Below, one piece after another: positions 46,606 to 55,748 of a stretch of 64,000 bases of DNA. The position numbers and the translations under genes were made by a program. Within the stretch, counting starts at the first letter, position 1. Each line of letters starts with the position of its first letter. A model generated the notes under the pieces. It searched no databases. It had not been told where the DNA came from and worked only from the letters and a program-made list of their open reading frames with translations. Source of the stretch: Bin55 sp965205965 (GTDB taxonomy: Bacteria; Pseudomonadota; Gammaproteobacteria; Pseudomonadales; Azotimanducaceae); contig CBDBHT010000008.1 in the NCBI GenBank assembly GCA_965205965.1, positions 1 through 64,000 on the forward strand, given 5' to 3'.

Positions 46606-47142
46606 ATGGCAAAAAATCTTATCTGGATGGACCTTGAGATGACTGGATTGAATCCCGATTGTCATGTCATCTTGGAAATCGCTACGATCGTGACAGATGA
46701 CGAGCTTGAAATCGTTGCCGAAGGTCCTTCACTCGTAATTCATCAGGACGAGTCGGCACTTGCTGTGATGAACGAATGGAGTTGCGAGCAGCATCAAAAG
46801 TCGGGATTGATCGAACGCGTTCGCAAGTCGGGAGTGTACATTGAAGAAGCAGAAGCGGTCACGTTAGAGTTCGTGGCTAGCCATACGGAATATCAAAAGT
46901 CGCCGTTGTGCGGGAATTCCATCTGGCAAGATCGTCGTTTTCTTGCGAAATATATGCCAGTACTTGAGGATTGGATGCATTACCGTATTATTGATGTTAG
47001 TACTGTGAAGGAGCTGGCGAGTATATGGCGTCCTCAGCTAGGACCCGTTGTTAAGAAAAAGAACCACTTGGCCCGAGACGACATTCTGGAGTCCATTGAA
47101 GAGCTGCGGTATTACCACACAAACTTTTTTCAGCTTCAATGA
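46606..47142 (+). CDS. orn: Oligoribonuclease
   Basis: A 3'-to-5' exoribonuclease of the DEDDh group that degrades dinucleotide-sized RNA, including pGpG from cyclic-di-GMP breakdown. 178 residues from the ATG at 46606 (MAKNLIWMDLEMTGL); the frame opens six codons earlier. The acidic pair is in WMDLEMTGL. The remaining catalytic residues are in CGNSIWQDRRFLAKYMP (Asp) and KKKNHLARDDILESIEEL (His and Asp). Length and motif spacing match E. coli Orn (181 residues). It is essential in many Gammaproteobacteria. Confidence 0.95.
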   Translation: MAKNLIWMDLEMTGLNPDCHVILEIATIVTDDELEIVAEGPSLVIHQDESALAVMNEWSCEQHQKSGLIERVRKSGVYIEEAEAVTLEFVASHTEYQKSPLCGNSIWQDRRFLAKYMPVLEDWMHYRIIDVSTVKELASIWRPQLGPVVKKKNHLARDDILESIEELRYYHTNFFQLQ

Positions 47143-47418
47143 TTTCTTCAATCCGGTTGCAACAACACGACCGATTATAGCTTGACAATTGTTGGACGTG
47201 CTCGCTGCGTGGCAAATCTTAGTTGCTTTCCAGAACCGATTCGGCATGACAACAATATGCCAGTTATTGACTATTTGTAACAAAAGTACGGGGGCTTACA
47301 GTATTCGCGTTAAGCTGAATCAAGGAAACCGCGCTAGGGATGCGCAAGACCGCCTTAGTGATTCAGTATTTAGAACAGCTATGGCGGGTAATACCACTGC
47401 TTACGAGGCACTTGCGCC

Positions 47419-48231
47419 GTGAAGGATCTGACATGCAAGGCCCATTGCGGGGACTGTCTGGACGTAATGAAATTGATGCCAAGTGATTGCGTAAACCTTA
47501 TTGTCACCTCCCCGCCTTATGCGGACGTAAGAGATCATACTTATGGTGGTATTTCGCCAGATGGCTATGTGGAATGGCTTTGCCTGCGAGCTGAGCAAAT
47601 TGAAGCGGATTTTAAAGCCTACTGGATCATTTGTTTTGGATATCAAGGACAAGGTTGTAGACGGCGAACGGCATACTTATGTTCTCGAATTGGTATTGGC
47701 ACTTATTAAAGGAAAATCGGTTTCAGGTGGGTCGAAGAATACATCTGGCACAAGATCACGGCTGCACCTGGCAAATGGAAGTATCGCTTTAGGGACGCAT
47801 GGGAGCGTATTCTTCATTTCAGCAAAACCAAAGACATCAAAATGAACCAGAATGCTGTAAAGATACCAATAGCCAACTGGAAGGATACGCGGCTCAGAAA
47901 TATGAGCATGAATGATTGTGAACGCAGGAGCTCTGCGACTAGTTCAGGAATTGGTCGAAGAATAACGGCTTGGGAGGGAAAAATACAGTATACCCGTCCA
48001 ATGTGCTTCATAAATATCCCGTAGCTCACAATACGAGGCATAGTGCAGCATGTTCTGAATGGTTGCCCGAGTTTTTTTATTAAGCTATTTACTGATGAAG
48101 GAGATGTTGTACTTGACCCATTCATGGGGAGTGGTACGACTTACAGAGTAGCAGAACGTCTTGGTCGCGTTCCTGTAGGCATTGAAATTAATCCAGAGTA
48201 CATTGAGCAGTCGAAGCAAATTGCTTTATGA
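47419..48231 (+). pseudogene. DNA methyltransferase (type II, SPPY class), frameshifted
   Basis: It begins with a GTG at 47419 (KDLTCKAHCGDCLDVMKLMP) and has the catalytic motif IV TSPPYADVRDHTYGG. The frame then shifts near 47570 to RILKPTGSFVLDIKDKVVDGERHTYV, shifts again near 47720 to RWVEEYIWHKITAAPGKW, and shifts a last time to VLDPFMGSGTTYRVAERLGR, the SAM-binding motif I. Motif IV before motif I means a beta-class amino-methyltransferase (N4-cytosine or N6-adenine). TSPPY favours N4-cytosine, but this is not decisive. Three frameshifts make it dead. It lies between orn and queG, which are near neighbours in E. coli, so it was an insertion. Confidence 0.8.
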
Positions 48232-48600
48232 AAAGATTGTCATGGATGGACGATGAGCATCTGGATGATGAGGTAGTCCCATATTATGTGGCTACACGCT
48301 CAAGCTGCTAGAGATAATGCTGCTGCTCGTATTAGAAAGAATGTAGTAGACCCTTTTTCTTCTCGCGTGCTGGCAGTCACTGTTGAACTGGACAAAGCGG
48401 AAGAAGCATGACAAGGTTGCACGCATATTATTAAGCATGGAACTTGGGTACATGAAGGATACTCAAACCGACAAAAAAGACCTACAAAACAGATTCAACA
48501 TACGGATAGATTGTCAGAAAAATCTGTCTACCGGGGAGCGAGAGTTAGCACTTTGTCAATTTTCCTATATAAATCTCCAATTTAGCGGCTAAATGCAGTA
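48232..48600 (+). pseudogene. Possible restriction endonuclease remnant
   Basis: Directly after the methyltransferase, pieces of frame read WLHAQAARDNAAARIRKNVV, SSRVLAVTVELDKAEEA and, after a shift, HIIKHGTWVHEGYSNRQKR. The position suggests the cognate endonuclease of a type II restriction-modification pair, but no catalytic PD-(D/E)xK motif can be seen. This is inference from context. The following 48601-48863 is non-coding as far as I can tell. Confidence 0.3.
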
Positions 48601-48863
48601 TTACTCCCAAGATTATTCAAAAACGAACATCGTATACAGTTGTAGTTAAACTGATGTCACTAGTCTTCGTAAGCGCAATTCATTGGAGTTTTTGCTTGCT
48701 GTTATTTTTGAAGGAGCGTTGGTACATACAATGTCGATGCTCGTCAGGTCCCTGATTTACTCGAATCCCCGTGTTGTATCGTATCGACTCAAACGATTGC
48801 TGGTATCGTTTTTAAAGAATGTATTTTGATCTTCTCCAGAACAAAATGCTACAGTTGCTGTAC

Positions 48864-49919
48864 TTAAGCGGATAGTTCTAGACGATTCAACGCCCAATCT
48901 AAGTGTTCCACGCACATGAAGTTCCTACAACGAAGAAATTCGATTCGTTTTCGAGCAACAGCCGTTACTAAATCTGGGTCATATTTGGCGTTTCCAGCCG
49001 CTACAGCAAGGTTACGTGTCCACTGGGCATAGGAGATGCGTCGTATCGCCATGCCTTCGGTACGTTGGAGAAAGTCGTGCTCTTCCCATGTGAGCAACTC
49101 CACTAGTGTTCGGTCGTCTAGCGAATGACGCGGCAAAAAGTCCAAGTCTTGCGTATACGTTGCATAGCGATTCCAGGGACAAATCAGTTGGCAATCATCG
49201 CAACCAAAAATGCGATTTCCAATGGCTTCTCGAAGCAAAGGATCTATGCTGCCTTTATGCTCAATCGTAAGATATGAGATGCACTTTCTTGCATCAAGAC
49301 GGCGCGGGCCAATGATCGCGTTAGTCGGACATATATTAATACATGCTTTGCACTTTCCGCATTGATTAACAGCCTTCGACGCCGATACAGGTAATGGCAT
49401 ATCTGTATAAATTTCGCCTAAAAAGAACCAGGAACCAGCATTTTCGTTAATGATTAACGTATGTTTACCAATCCATCCGAGGCCGGCTTTTTCGGCTATC
49501 GGTTTCTCTAGTACCGGTGCGGAATCAACGAAAGCGCGGAAATTGCCTTTGCCCGCTTCTGCGATGCGGTTCGCCAGTTTTGCCAAGCGATGTCGAACCG
49601 TTTTATGGTAATCGCGGCCTAACGCGTAGCGAGAGATATAACCTTTGGAACGGTCCGAGAGGTTGTTGCTCGCACTGGACGGGAGATAATTAATGCGTAC
49701 CGATATGACTCTCACGGTCCCTGGAACTAACACTTGTGGCTGGGTTCTCTTTTCTACGTTTCGGTTCATATACCCCATATCGCCATAGAACCGTTGAGCT
49801 AGCCATTCGCGATATTCCGGTACATATTGGCTTAAGTCGGGATCGGTAATCCCGACTTGGTCGAAGCCCAGCTCTTCCGCCCAGCGTGGGATTTGGGCTG
49901 TGATTTGATGGTAGTTCAC
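48864..49919 (-). CDS. queG: Epoxyqueuosine reductase
   Basis: Catalyses the last step of queuosine tRNA modification, reducing epoxyqueuosine with cobalamin and two 4Fe-4S clusters. I start at the GTG at 49919 (VNYHQITAQIPRWAEELGFD), which gives 352 residues and leaves 17 bases to the divergent nnr start; the longer frame to 50093 would overlap nnr. Core motifs are RYALGRDYHKTVRHRL, FVDSAPVLEKPIAEKAGLGW, CGKCKACINICPTNAI (first cluster) and CDDCQLICPWNR (second cluster). Divergent queG/nnr is the same arrangement as in E. coli. Confidence 0.93.
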   Translation of the reverse strand: MNYHQITAQIPRWAEELGFDQVGITDPDLSQYVPEYREWLAQRFYGDMGYMNRNVEKRTQPQVLVPGTVRVISVRINYLPSSASNNLSDRSKGYISRYALGRDYHKTVRHRLAKLANRIAEAGKGNFRAFVDSAPVLEKPIAEKAGLGWIGKHTLIINENAGSWFFLGEIYTDMPLPVSASKAVNQCGKCKACINICPTNAIIGPRRLDARKCISYLTIEHKGSIDPLLREAIGNRIFGCDDCQLICPWNRYATYTQDLDFLPRHSLDDRTLVELLTWEEHDFLQRTEGMAIRRISYAQWTRNLAVAAGNAKYDPDLVTAVARKRIEFLRCRNFMCVEHLDWALNRLELSA

Positions 49920-49936
49920 GTAGATATAATCATGGA

Positions 49937-51412
49937 ATGAACGATATCTCGCGAGTTTATACCGGTTCGGAGTGTAATGTTCTAGACCAAAAAGCGATTC
50001 ACGATGCTGGCATACCCGGGATTCAGCTGATGCACCGCGCTGGCCGATTCGCATTTGAAGTAATTCAGCAGCATTGGCCGGTAGCCAAGTCAATCACGGT
50101 GGTTTGCGGAAGCGGTAATAATGCCGGTGACGGTTACGTGGTCGCGGGGTTAGCGAAAGAGCATGGTTTTTCGGTACAGCTTATTCAAGTAGGCGAATCG
50201 ATGAATCTTCGTGGCGATGCACTACTGGCTTGGGATTGGGCGCGCGCTCAAAACGTGCGTGAATCCGACGTTAATAAGATCGAAGGGTCAGTTGTTGTGG
50301 ACGCGTTGCTTGGTACGGGGGCGGTAGGAGACATACGCGAAAGATACGTGGCTGCAATCGATCTGATCAATCGAAGCGGCGTTCCGGTATTGGCATTGGA
50401 TGTTCCTAGTGGTATTTTCGCAGATACGGGGGTCTCTCTCACTGATCGTCCAGTTCGCGCTGATGTGACGGCTACATTTGTTGCACCCAAATTGGGTTTG
50501 GTTACTGGTGCAGGGGTGAATTTTGCGGGGCGTGTTGAATTCTCAGATCTTGGTATCCCGTGTTCTGTGTATGACGGCGTATCGGGATTGAGAGTGTTAC
50601 CCACGACGACGGCGGAGCGTCATATGCCACGGAGACAACCAGGCCACTATAAGACTAAATCTGGCCGTGTCGTTGTCATAGGGGGCGATTTAGGCATGGG
50701 AGGTGCTCCGTTGCTGAGCGCGGAGGCAGCGTTAAGAACGGGGGCAGGATTGGTCACCGTTCTGACGCGTCCGGAGCATGTGCCAGCAATCCTAGCACGA
50801 AGACCGGAGTTGATGGTTCGGGGAATCAGTGAGGGGGAATCAATAACGGCATTTTTATCAATCGCTTCGGTGGTGGCGGCTGGGCCAGGTCTGGGTCGTA
50901 AATCCTGGGGTTACAGTTTACTTCGCCAATCACTAGATTGCGGCAAACCTTTAATTTTGGATGCGGATGCACTCAATCAACTTGCTGAACATGATTGGTT
51001 GCCGCCTGCTGACTCGGTCCTCACGCCGCATCCGGGTGAAGCAGCGGAACTGCTCGGTACGTCGGTTGCGTTGGTAGAGGCGGACAGGCCTAAGTCGGTA
51101 TTGGATCTATCCTCTCGGACTTGCTCCGCCGTGGTATTAAAAGGAGCGGGTACATTGATCGCTGAGGATGGTTTGCTACATGCCGTTTGTTGTGTGGCGA
51201 ATCCAGTACTTGCAACTGCTGGGAGCGGTGATGTGCTGACTGGTGTCATCGCTGCGGCATTGGCGCAGCAATTACCGGCAGTTACTGCGGCCTCGCTTGG
51301 CGTTTGGTTGCATGCTCAAGCTGGTCACCGCGTCGCAACTGAGTTCAACGGAAAATCGGCACTCGCAACGGACTTAATCGGAATGCTTCGTCCGTTCGAC
51401 AGTGGCTCGTGA
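49937..51412 (+). CDS. nnr: Bifunctional NAD(P)H-hydrate epimerase/dehydratase
   Basis: Repairs hydrated NAD(P)H. The 491-residue protein has two domains. The N-terminal epimerase (YjeF_N) has VVCGSGNNAGDGYVVAGLA and VDALLGTG..LALDVPSGIFADTG. The C-terminal ADP-dependent dehydratase of the ribokinase-like fold has GGDLGMGGAPLLSAEAALRT, LTPHPGEAAELLG and ATAGSGDVLTGVIAALAQQ. Both active regions look intact. It opens the run nnr-tsaE-amiC-mutL-miaA, and its TGA overlaps the GTG start of tsaE, indicating translational coupling. Confidence 0.95.
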   Translation: MNDISRVYTGSECNVLDQKAIHDAGIPGIQLMHRAGRFAFEVIQQHWPVAKSITVVCGSGNNAGDGYVVAGLAKEHGFSVQLIQVGESMNLRGDALLAWDWARAQNVRESDVNKIEGSVVVDALLGTGAVGDIRERYVAAIDLINRSGVPVLALDVPSGIFADTGVSLTDRPVRADVTATFVAPKLGLVTGAGVNFAGRVEFSDLGIPCSVYDGVSGLRVLPTTTAERHMPRRQPGHYKTKSGRVVVIGGDLGMGGAPLLSAEAALRTGAGLVTVLTRPEHVPAILARRPELMVRGISEGESITAFLSIASVVAAGPGLGRKSWGYSLLRQSLDCGKPLILDADALNQLAEHDWLPPADSVLTPHPGEAAELLGTSVALVEADRPKSVLDLSSRTCSAVVLKGAGTLIAEDGLLHAVCCVANPVLATAGSGDVLTGVIAAALAQQLPAVTAASLGVWLHAQAGHRVATEFNGKSALATDLIGMLRPFDSGS

Positions 51413-51831
51413 AAACGACGACGAGATCTCTCGTTGACGAGGATGCTACTGTCGCTCTTGGATTCGAGCTTGCGAGTGGGTTGAATAACGAATTGGTTTT
51501 TCTTTCGGGTGACCTTGGTGCTGGAAAGACCACGTTGGTTCGTGGCGTGCTCCGCGCTATGGGTTATACAGGAGCCGTGAAGAGTCCGACTTACACCATT
51601 ATTGAACCGTATCAGCTTAAAAATATACATCTTTATCACATAGACTTTTACCGGATAAAGGATGTTGAAGAACTTTCGTATATTGGGATTGAGGAAATCA
51701 TAGACGAATCTGCAATACATCTCATTGAATGGCCTCAAATTGGGAAATCAATACTCCCACCTCCAGATATTGAGCTTGAACTGACGGTACGTGGACAAGG
51801 ACGAACTGCCAGCCTCTTCGACTACCGCTAA
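51409..51831 (+). CDS. tsaE: tRNA threonylcarbamoyladenosine biosynthesis ATPase TsaE
   Basis: Works with TsaB and TsaD to place t6A37 on ANN-decoding tRNAs. The 140-residue protein has a Walker A motif, LSGDLGAGKTTLVRG. VKSPTYTIIEPYQ and LYHIDFYRI follow, and then LIEWPQIGKSILPPPDIELE, all typical of YjeE. It starts with GTG, overlapping the nnr stop by four bases. In close relatives the next gene is amiC/amiB a few bases away. Here 700 bases with a MITE-3 intervene, so downstream genes probably need their own promoter. Confidence 0.93.
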   Translation: MKTTTRSLVDEDATVALGFELASGLNNELVFLSGDLGAGKTTLVRGVLRAMGYTGAVKSPTYTIIEPYQLKNIHLYHIDFYRIKDVEELSYIGIEEIIDESAIHLIEWPQIGKSILPPPDIELELTVRGQGRTASLFDYR

Positions 51832-51956
51832 ATCATACCGAGTTCCACTGGTCTAACACTGTCAAATGGCCGGAGCTTTCGTTGTTGACAAGATGCCGCA
51901 CAAATTTCGTCACGCCAGCAACTAGGAGCTTGCTTCGTGCTCGACTAGGCTGGAAT

Positions 51957-52156
51957 CAGCAATTCCCCGTATAGTTTTAATTTAGACTTAGTGTTGGTCT
52001 TTCCGCGTTTTGGTACGGGAAATCGGTGCTTTCAGGCGTTCCACACAGCATTTCGTCGTGCATTGAGACGGGTTCCGATAATGCTTCCATTATCGCGAAA
52101 CCCAATCCGGAAAGTCCAGACTAATAGCGGAGTTTGGGCTATACGGGGAATTACTG
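51957..52156. repeat. MITE-3 copy with 9-bp target duplication
   Basis: The inverted repeats are CAGCAATTCCCCGTATAG and CTATACGGGGAATTACTG, length 200 bp. The 9-mer GGCTGGAAT is duplicated exactly at 51948-51956 and 52157-52165. The interior (TTAGACTTAGTGTTGGTCTT.., CGTGCATTGAGACGGGTTCC) is shared with the copy at 59222. There is no coding potential. CAG ends with a 9-10 bp duplication suggest ISAs1-like mobilisation (inference). Confidence 0.9.
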
Positions 52157-52165
52157 GGCTGGAAT

Positions 52166-52532
52166 GCATTGGATTGTAAACCGCGATATCGACTGACAAA
52201 TAAGTTTATTGGTGTGGCTATGCCATTGAAAGACTGAGTTCGTGCGAAAATCTCAACAGGATCAGCCGTTTTGTACCTATGTCTCCGGTAACATTGATCA
52301 ATATTAGCGATATTGATGATTTTCATACAGCGATATATTATTCATAATGGATTAATCAACTTAGGTTGGGGGATTCTGTCTGGAGAGTAGTTTAAATCTG
52401 AGAAACGAAATGGATCAAGAACCCATAATGGGAGACGAAAGGGCACGACCATTCGATAGAAATTCGAAAAGTTTCCGTACTACGGGTTCTGATCTTAATA
52501 TGCAGTGTTGCGAATTTTATAATTCTTGATAC
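52166..52532. other. Leader region of amiC, no gene seen
   Basis: These 367 A+T-rich bases between the MITE-3 and amiC hold no recognisable gene. TGCGAAAATCTCAACAGGATC near 52234 faintly resembles the ISNCY left end but is too diverged to claim. A promoter for amiC-mutL-miaA is expected here. Confidence 0.35.
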
Positions 52533-53876
52533 ATGATTCGTTATATAGTTGTGTGTATTGCCATTGCGTCTTTGGTCTGTCTTAAGACGTTCGGTAATGA
52601 ATTAAAACGCATTCGCTTTGGTGATGGTCCGAACTACACACGGGTTGTTTTTGATGTGGAATCGGATCCCGAATTTCATCGTGGGTCGCTTAAAAGTCCA
52701 CCGCGGTTCTATGTGGATTTAAAAAATACGGTACCTTCATCAAAGTTTATCATTGGCGAATTTACTAACGACGTGGTCCAGAGCGTTCGTCATGCTAAAC
52801 GTGGCGAGAATTATCGCATTACGCTTGACCTTAGCCGGGATATTGAACCGCAGGTTAGTATTCTGCCGCCGCTGGGAATCTACGGCCATCGGTTAGTCAT
52901 TGATTTTTACCGTGGTAGAAACGTGGACCAGGAAGACTGCAAAAAGTCAGTTGATCCTCATGACCGTGTAGTTGTAGTGGTTGATGCTGGTCACGGAGGT
53001 GAAGATCCGGGTGCGATTGGAATTGGCAAAGTCATGGAAAAAAACATCGTACTACCAATCGCTAAAAAGGTGCATTCGGAATTGAATAAAGTGCCTGGAT
53101 TCCGTTCCTATCTGACGCGTGGCGGTGATTATGAAGTTCCCCTGTATAAACGTCGGGAGATCGCTCGCGAAAAACGCGCTAATTTATTCGTGTCTATACA
53201 TGCCAATTCGATATCTAAATCAGACATTCGAGGGGCTATGGTCTTTATGCTCTCATCGAAAAGCTCCACGGACTTATTGTCGTCTTGGCTTGAACGGAAC
53301 GAAAACGAATCGGATGTCGTGGGAGGGATTACGGGTTGGGTCAACACCAGCTGTAATTTAGGTGAAAAGATAGATAGCAATGTGAATCAAATAATCAGTG
53401 AAATGAAACAGAGTCACACGGTGGCTGAATCTTCGGAAATTGGGAAAGCAGTACTTAGTTCGATGGCGGCGGTCGCACCAATACATAGTCGGAATTCGGT
53501 AGCAGAAGCACGGTTCCTGGTATTAAAATCGACGGTCGTCCCGTCCATTCTCGTGGAAACCGGATTTATAACAAACGTACGGGAAGCACAATTGTTGTCG
53601 AACAAGAGCCATCAGGACAAGCTTGGTGAAGCCATTGCGCGAGGAATTAGATCGCACTTCTGTCGTCGTCCTCCACCTCATGCAAAATTGTTGCGAGGTG
53701 GTGTCAGTTGTGATTCCATCACTATAGAACACTTGGTTCAAAAAAATGATACCCTAGGCGAGCTTGCACGGGCTTACAGCGTGCCTATAGCAGTTATTCG
53801 CGTAGCGAATAACTTAAAGAGCGATAAAATTCGTGTGGGTCAGGTACTCACAATTCCAACCGGAAGTGGTTCTTGA
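52533..53876 (+). CDS. amiC: N-acetylmuramoyl-L-alanine amidase (AmiC/AmiB type) with LysM
   Basis: A periplasmic cell-division amidase that cuts septal peptidoglycan, usually activated by EnvC or NlpD. The 447-residue protein has a signal peptide (VVCIAIASLVCLKTFG) and an AMIN domain at about 25-130 for septum targeting. The zinc amidase_3 domain has VVDAGHGGEDPGAIG, VPLYKRREIAREKRANLFVSI (ending at SIHANS) and SILVETGFITN with the catalytic Glu. A C-terminal LysM (HLVQKNDTLGELARAYSVPI to IRVGQVLTIP) binds peptidoglycan. LysM is seen in AmiB-like proteins of pseudomonads and relatives. The TGA overlaps the TTG of mutL. Confidence 0.92.
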   Translation: MIRYIVVCIAIASLVCLKTFGNELKRIRFGDGPNYTRVVFDVESDPEFHRGSLKSPPRFYVDLKNTVPSSKFIIGEFTNDVVQSVRHAKRGENYRITLDLSRDIEPQVSILPPLGIYGHRLVIDFYRGRNVDQEDCKKSVDPHDRVVVVVDAGHGGEDPGAIGIGKVMEKNIVLPIAKKVHSELNKVPGFRSYLTRGGDYEVPLYKRREIAREKRANLFVSIHANSISKSDIRGAMVFMLSSKSSTDLLSSWLERNENESDVVGGITGWVNTSCNLGEKIDSNVNQIISEMKQSHTVAESSEIGKAVLSSMAAVAPIHSRNSVAEARFLVLKSTVVPSILVETGFITNVREAQLLSNKSHQDKLGEAIARGIRSHFCRRPPPHAKLLRGGVSCDSITIEHLVQKNDTLGELARAYSVPIAVIRVANNLKSDKIRVGQVLTIPTGSGS

Positions 53877-55681
53877 CTGATCGCATCGCACGGCTTGACG
53901 AGAAAGTAGCGAACCAAATTGCAGCCGGTGAGGTTGTTGAACGACCAGCGTCCATCGTCAAAGAACTGGTTGAGAATAGTTTGGATGCTAAGGCATCTTC
54001 CGTTGACATCTCACTCGAAGTGGGGGGCGTACGCAAAATACGTGTTGCCGATAATGGCTTGGGGATTCATAAGGACGATCTGCGTTTAGCCGTTCAGCGC
54101 CATGCTACAAGCAAGATTCGAGAAGCTGATGATCTAACGCGAGTAGCCACTATGGGGTTCCGTGGAGAGGCCCTCGCGAGTATTGGTGCCGTATCCAAGC
54201 TTGAGATTATTTCGAAAACGGCCGCTGCGAGTTCTGCATGGCGAATAAGAGTGGAAGGTAGTGGAGAGGAACAATTCTCGCCAGCTCCTCATCCCGTAGG
54301 CACCTCCGTGGAAGTGTTAGATCTTTTTTACAACACGCCAGCGCGACGAAAATTTCTCAAGCAGGAACGGACGGAAATGCGGCGCGTATCCAATGCTGTC
54401 CGCGTACTCTCAATTGTTCATCCACACTGTGCTTTCTCGCTTGCACATGGGAACAGGGTGATTGAGCAGATGGATGCAGTAACTTCGCCTACGGAACGCG
54501 TTGGTCGAGTACTTGGAGAGGATTTTCTAGCGCAATCGGTTCAAGTTGACGAGGAACACGGTGGTCTGCGAATTTCGGGATGGGTCGGTGAACCGATATA
54601 CACCCGTAACTCATCCAGTCAACAGTATTTTTTTGTCAATAATCGATACGTGCATGATCATCTCGTTGCGCATGCCGTTAGACAGGCGTATCGCGATGTG
54701 TTATTTCATGGCCGACATCCAGTATTTGTGTTATTCCTATCGTTGGATCCGAAAGAAGTTGATGTAAACGTACATCCTACTAAAAGCGAAATTCGCTTTC
54801 GCAACACTCGAAGAGTTCACGATTTCATATTCAGTGCGTTGCACCGTACTCTAAGCGGAGTTCGGCCAGAAGCCGTTCGTACGATTGAGTTAGATGGACC
54901 TCGCTTGGATTTGCCAGTACCAAATTCTCAAGCACCGCTTAATTTAAACCCAACGTCACGTCGATCTACATCATCGAATTTTCAGCCACCTGAAGAGTCT
55001 GATGATATTAGTACAGCTCTACCCCGACTGTCCGAAAGTGTTTCATCAAATGACCCGCATCCCGTTCCGCAACCCCAAGTAGACCCTAGTATAGAAATGC
55101 CGCCTCTGGGCTTTGCGATCGCCCAGCTTCATGGCGTATTCATTCTTGCTCAAAATGCTACAGGATTAGTTTTGGTTGACATGCACGCCGCCCACGAACG
55201 AATTGTATATGAACGATTAAAGCAGGCGCATAGCAATCAAGGTGTTGTATCTCAACGCTTGCTTGTCCCAATACGACTGGAAGTTGGTGCGTCGGATGCT
55301 GAGAGTGTTGAAGAGTTTGGTTCCAAACTTGAGCATCTTGGGTTGGTATTGGAGAGGTCAGGTCCGACAAACATTACGGTTCGGGAGATTCCAGCGATGC
55401 TTAAAAACAGCCACATTGATTCTCTTGTGCGTGATGTCTTGGATGAAATGCGAGAACGTAGTTCGGCTACAGTCATTCGGGATCGTGAGAATGCTCTCAT
55501 GGCATCTATGGCGTGCCATGGATCTTTCCGTGCTAATCGGAAACTTACGATTACAGAAATGAATGATTTGCTTCGAGAGATGGAGCGTACCGATAATGCG
55601 GGTCAATGTAATCACGGTCGGCCGACTTATCGAATTTATGCACTCAGCGAATTGGACCGGATGTTTCTGCGCGGGCAATAG
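53873..55681 (+). CDS. mutL: DNA mismatch repair protein MutL, endonuclease type
   Basis: The 602-residue GHKL ATPase has RIARLDEKVANQIAAGEVVE (motif with the catalytic Glu), DNGLGIHKDDLRLAVQRHAT and GFRGEALASI in the N-terminal domain, a variable linker rich in Pro/Ser at about 345-415, and the dimerisation domain. There DMHAAHERIVYE fits the metal-binding DQHA(X)2E(X)4E nicking motif that E. coli MutL lacks. So this MutL is probably itself the nicking enzyme, as in Pseudomonas, and MutH is not needed (inference). It starts at TTG, overlapping the amiC stop by three bases. Confidence 0.95.
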   Translation: MTDRIARLDEKVANQIAAGEVVERPASIVKELVENSLDAKASSVDISLEVGGVRKIRVADNGLGIHKDDLRLAVQRHATSKIREADDLTRVATMGFRGEALASIGAVSKLEIISKTAAASSAWRIRVEGSGEEQFSPAPHPVGTSVEVLDLFYNTPARRKFLKQERTEMRRVSNAVRVLSIVHPHCAFSLAHGNRVIEQMDAVTSPTERVGRVLGEDFLAQSVQVDEEHGGLRISGWVGEPIYTRNSSSQQYFFVNNRYVHDHLVAHAVRQAYRDVLFHGRHPVFVLFLSLDPKEVDVNVHPTKSEIRFRNTRRVHDFIFSALHRTLSGVRPEAVRTIELDGPRLDLPVPNSQAPLNLNPTSRRSTSSNFQPPEESDDISTALPRLSESVSSNDPHPVPQPQVDPSIEMPPLGFAIAQLHGVFILAQNATGLVLVDMHAAHERIVYERLKQAHSNQGVVSQRLLVPIRLEVGASDAESVEEFGSKLEHLGLVLERSGPTNITVREIPAMLKNSHIDSLVRDVLDEMRERSSATVIRDRENALMASMACHGSFRANRKLTITEMNDLLREMERTDNAGQCNHGRPTYRIYALSELDRMFLRGQ

Positions 55682-55748
55682 GAGGACCGCGATTTCTATA
55701 AACCTGGTCGGATTATTTTTTCAGTGATAGTACGCGCGGTTCTAATTC

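Noticed and set aside
49920..50093. 58-residue N-terminal extension of QueG
   Set aside because: It overlaps the divergent nnr start and is unlike QueG. The GTG at 49919 gives the usual length.
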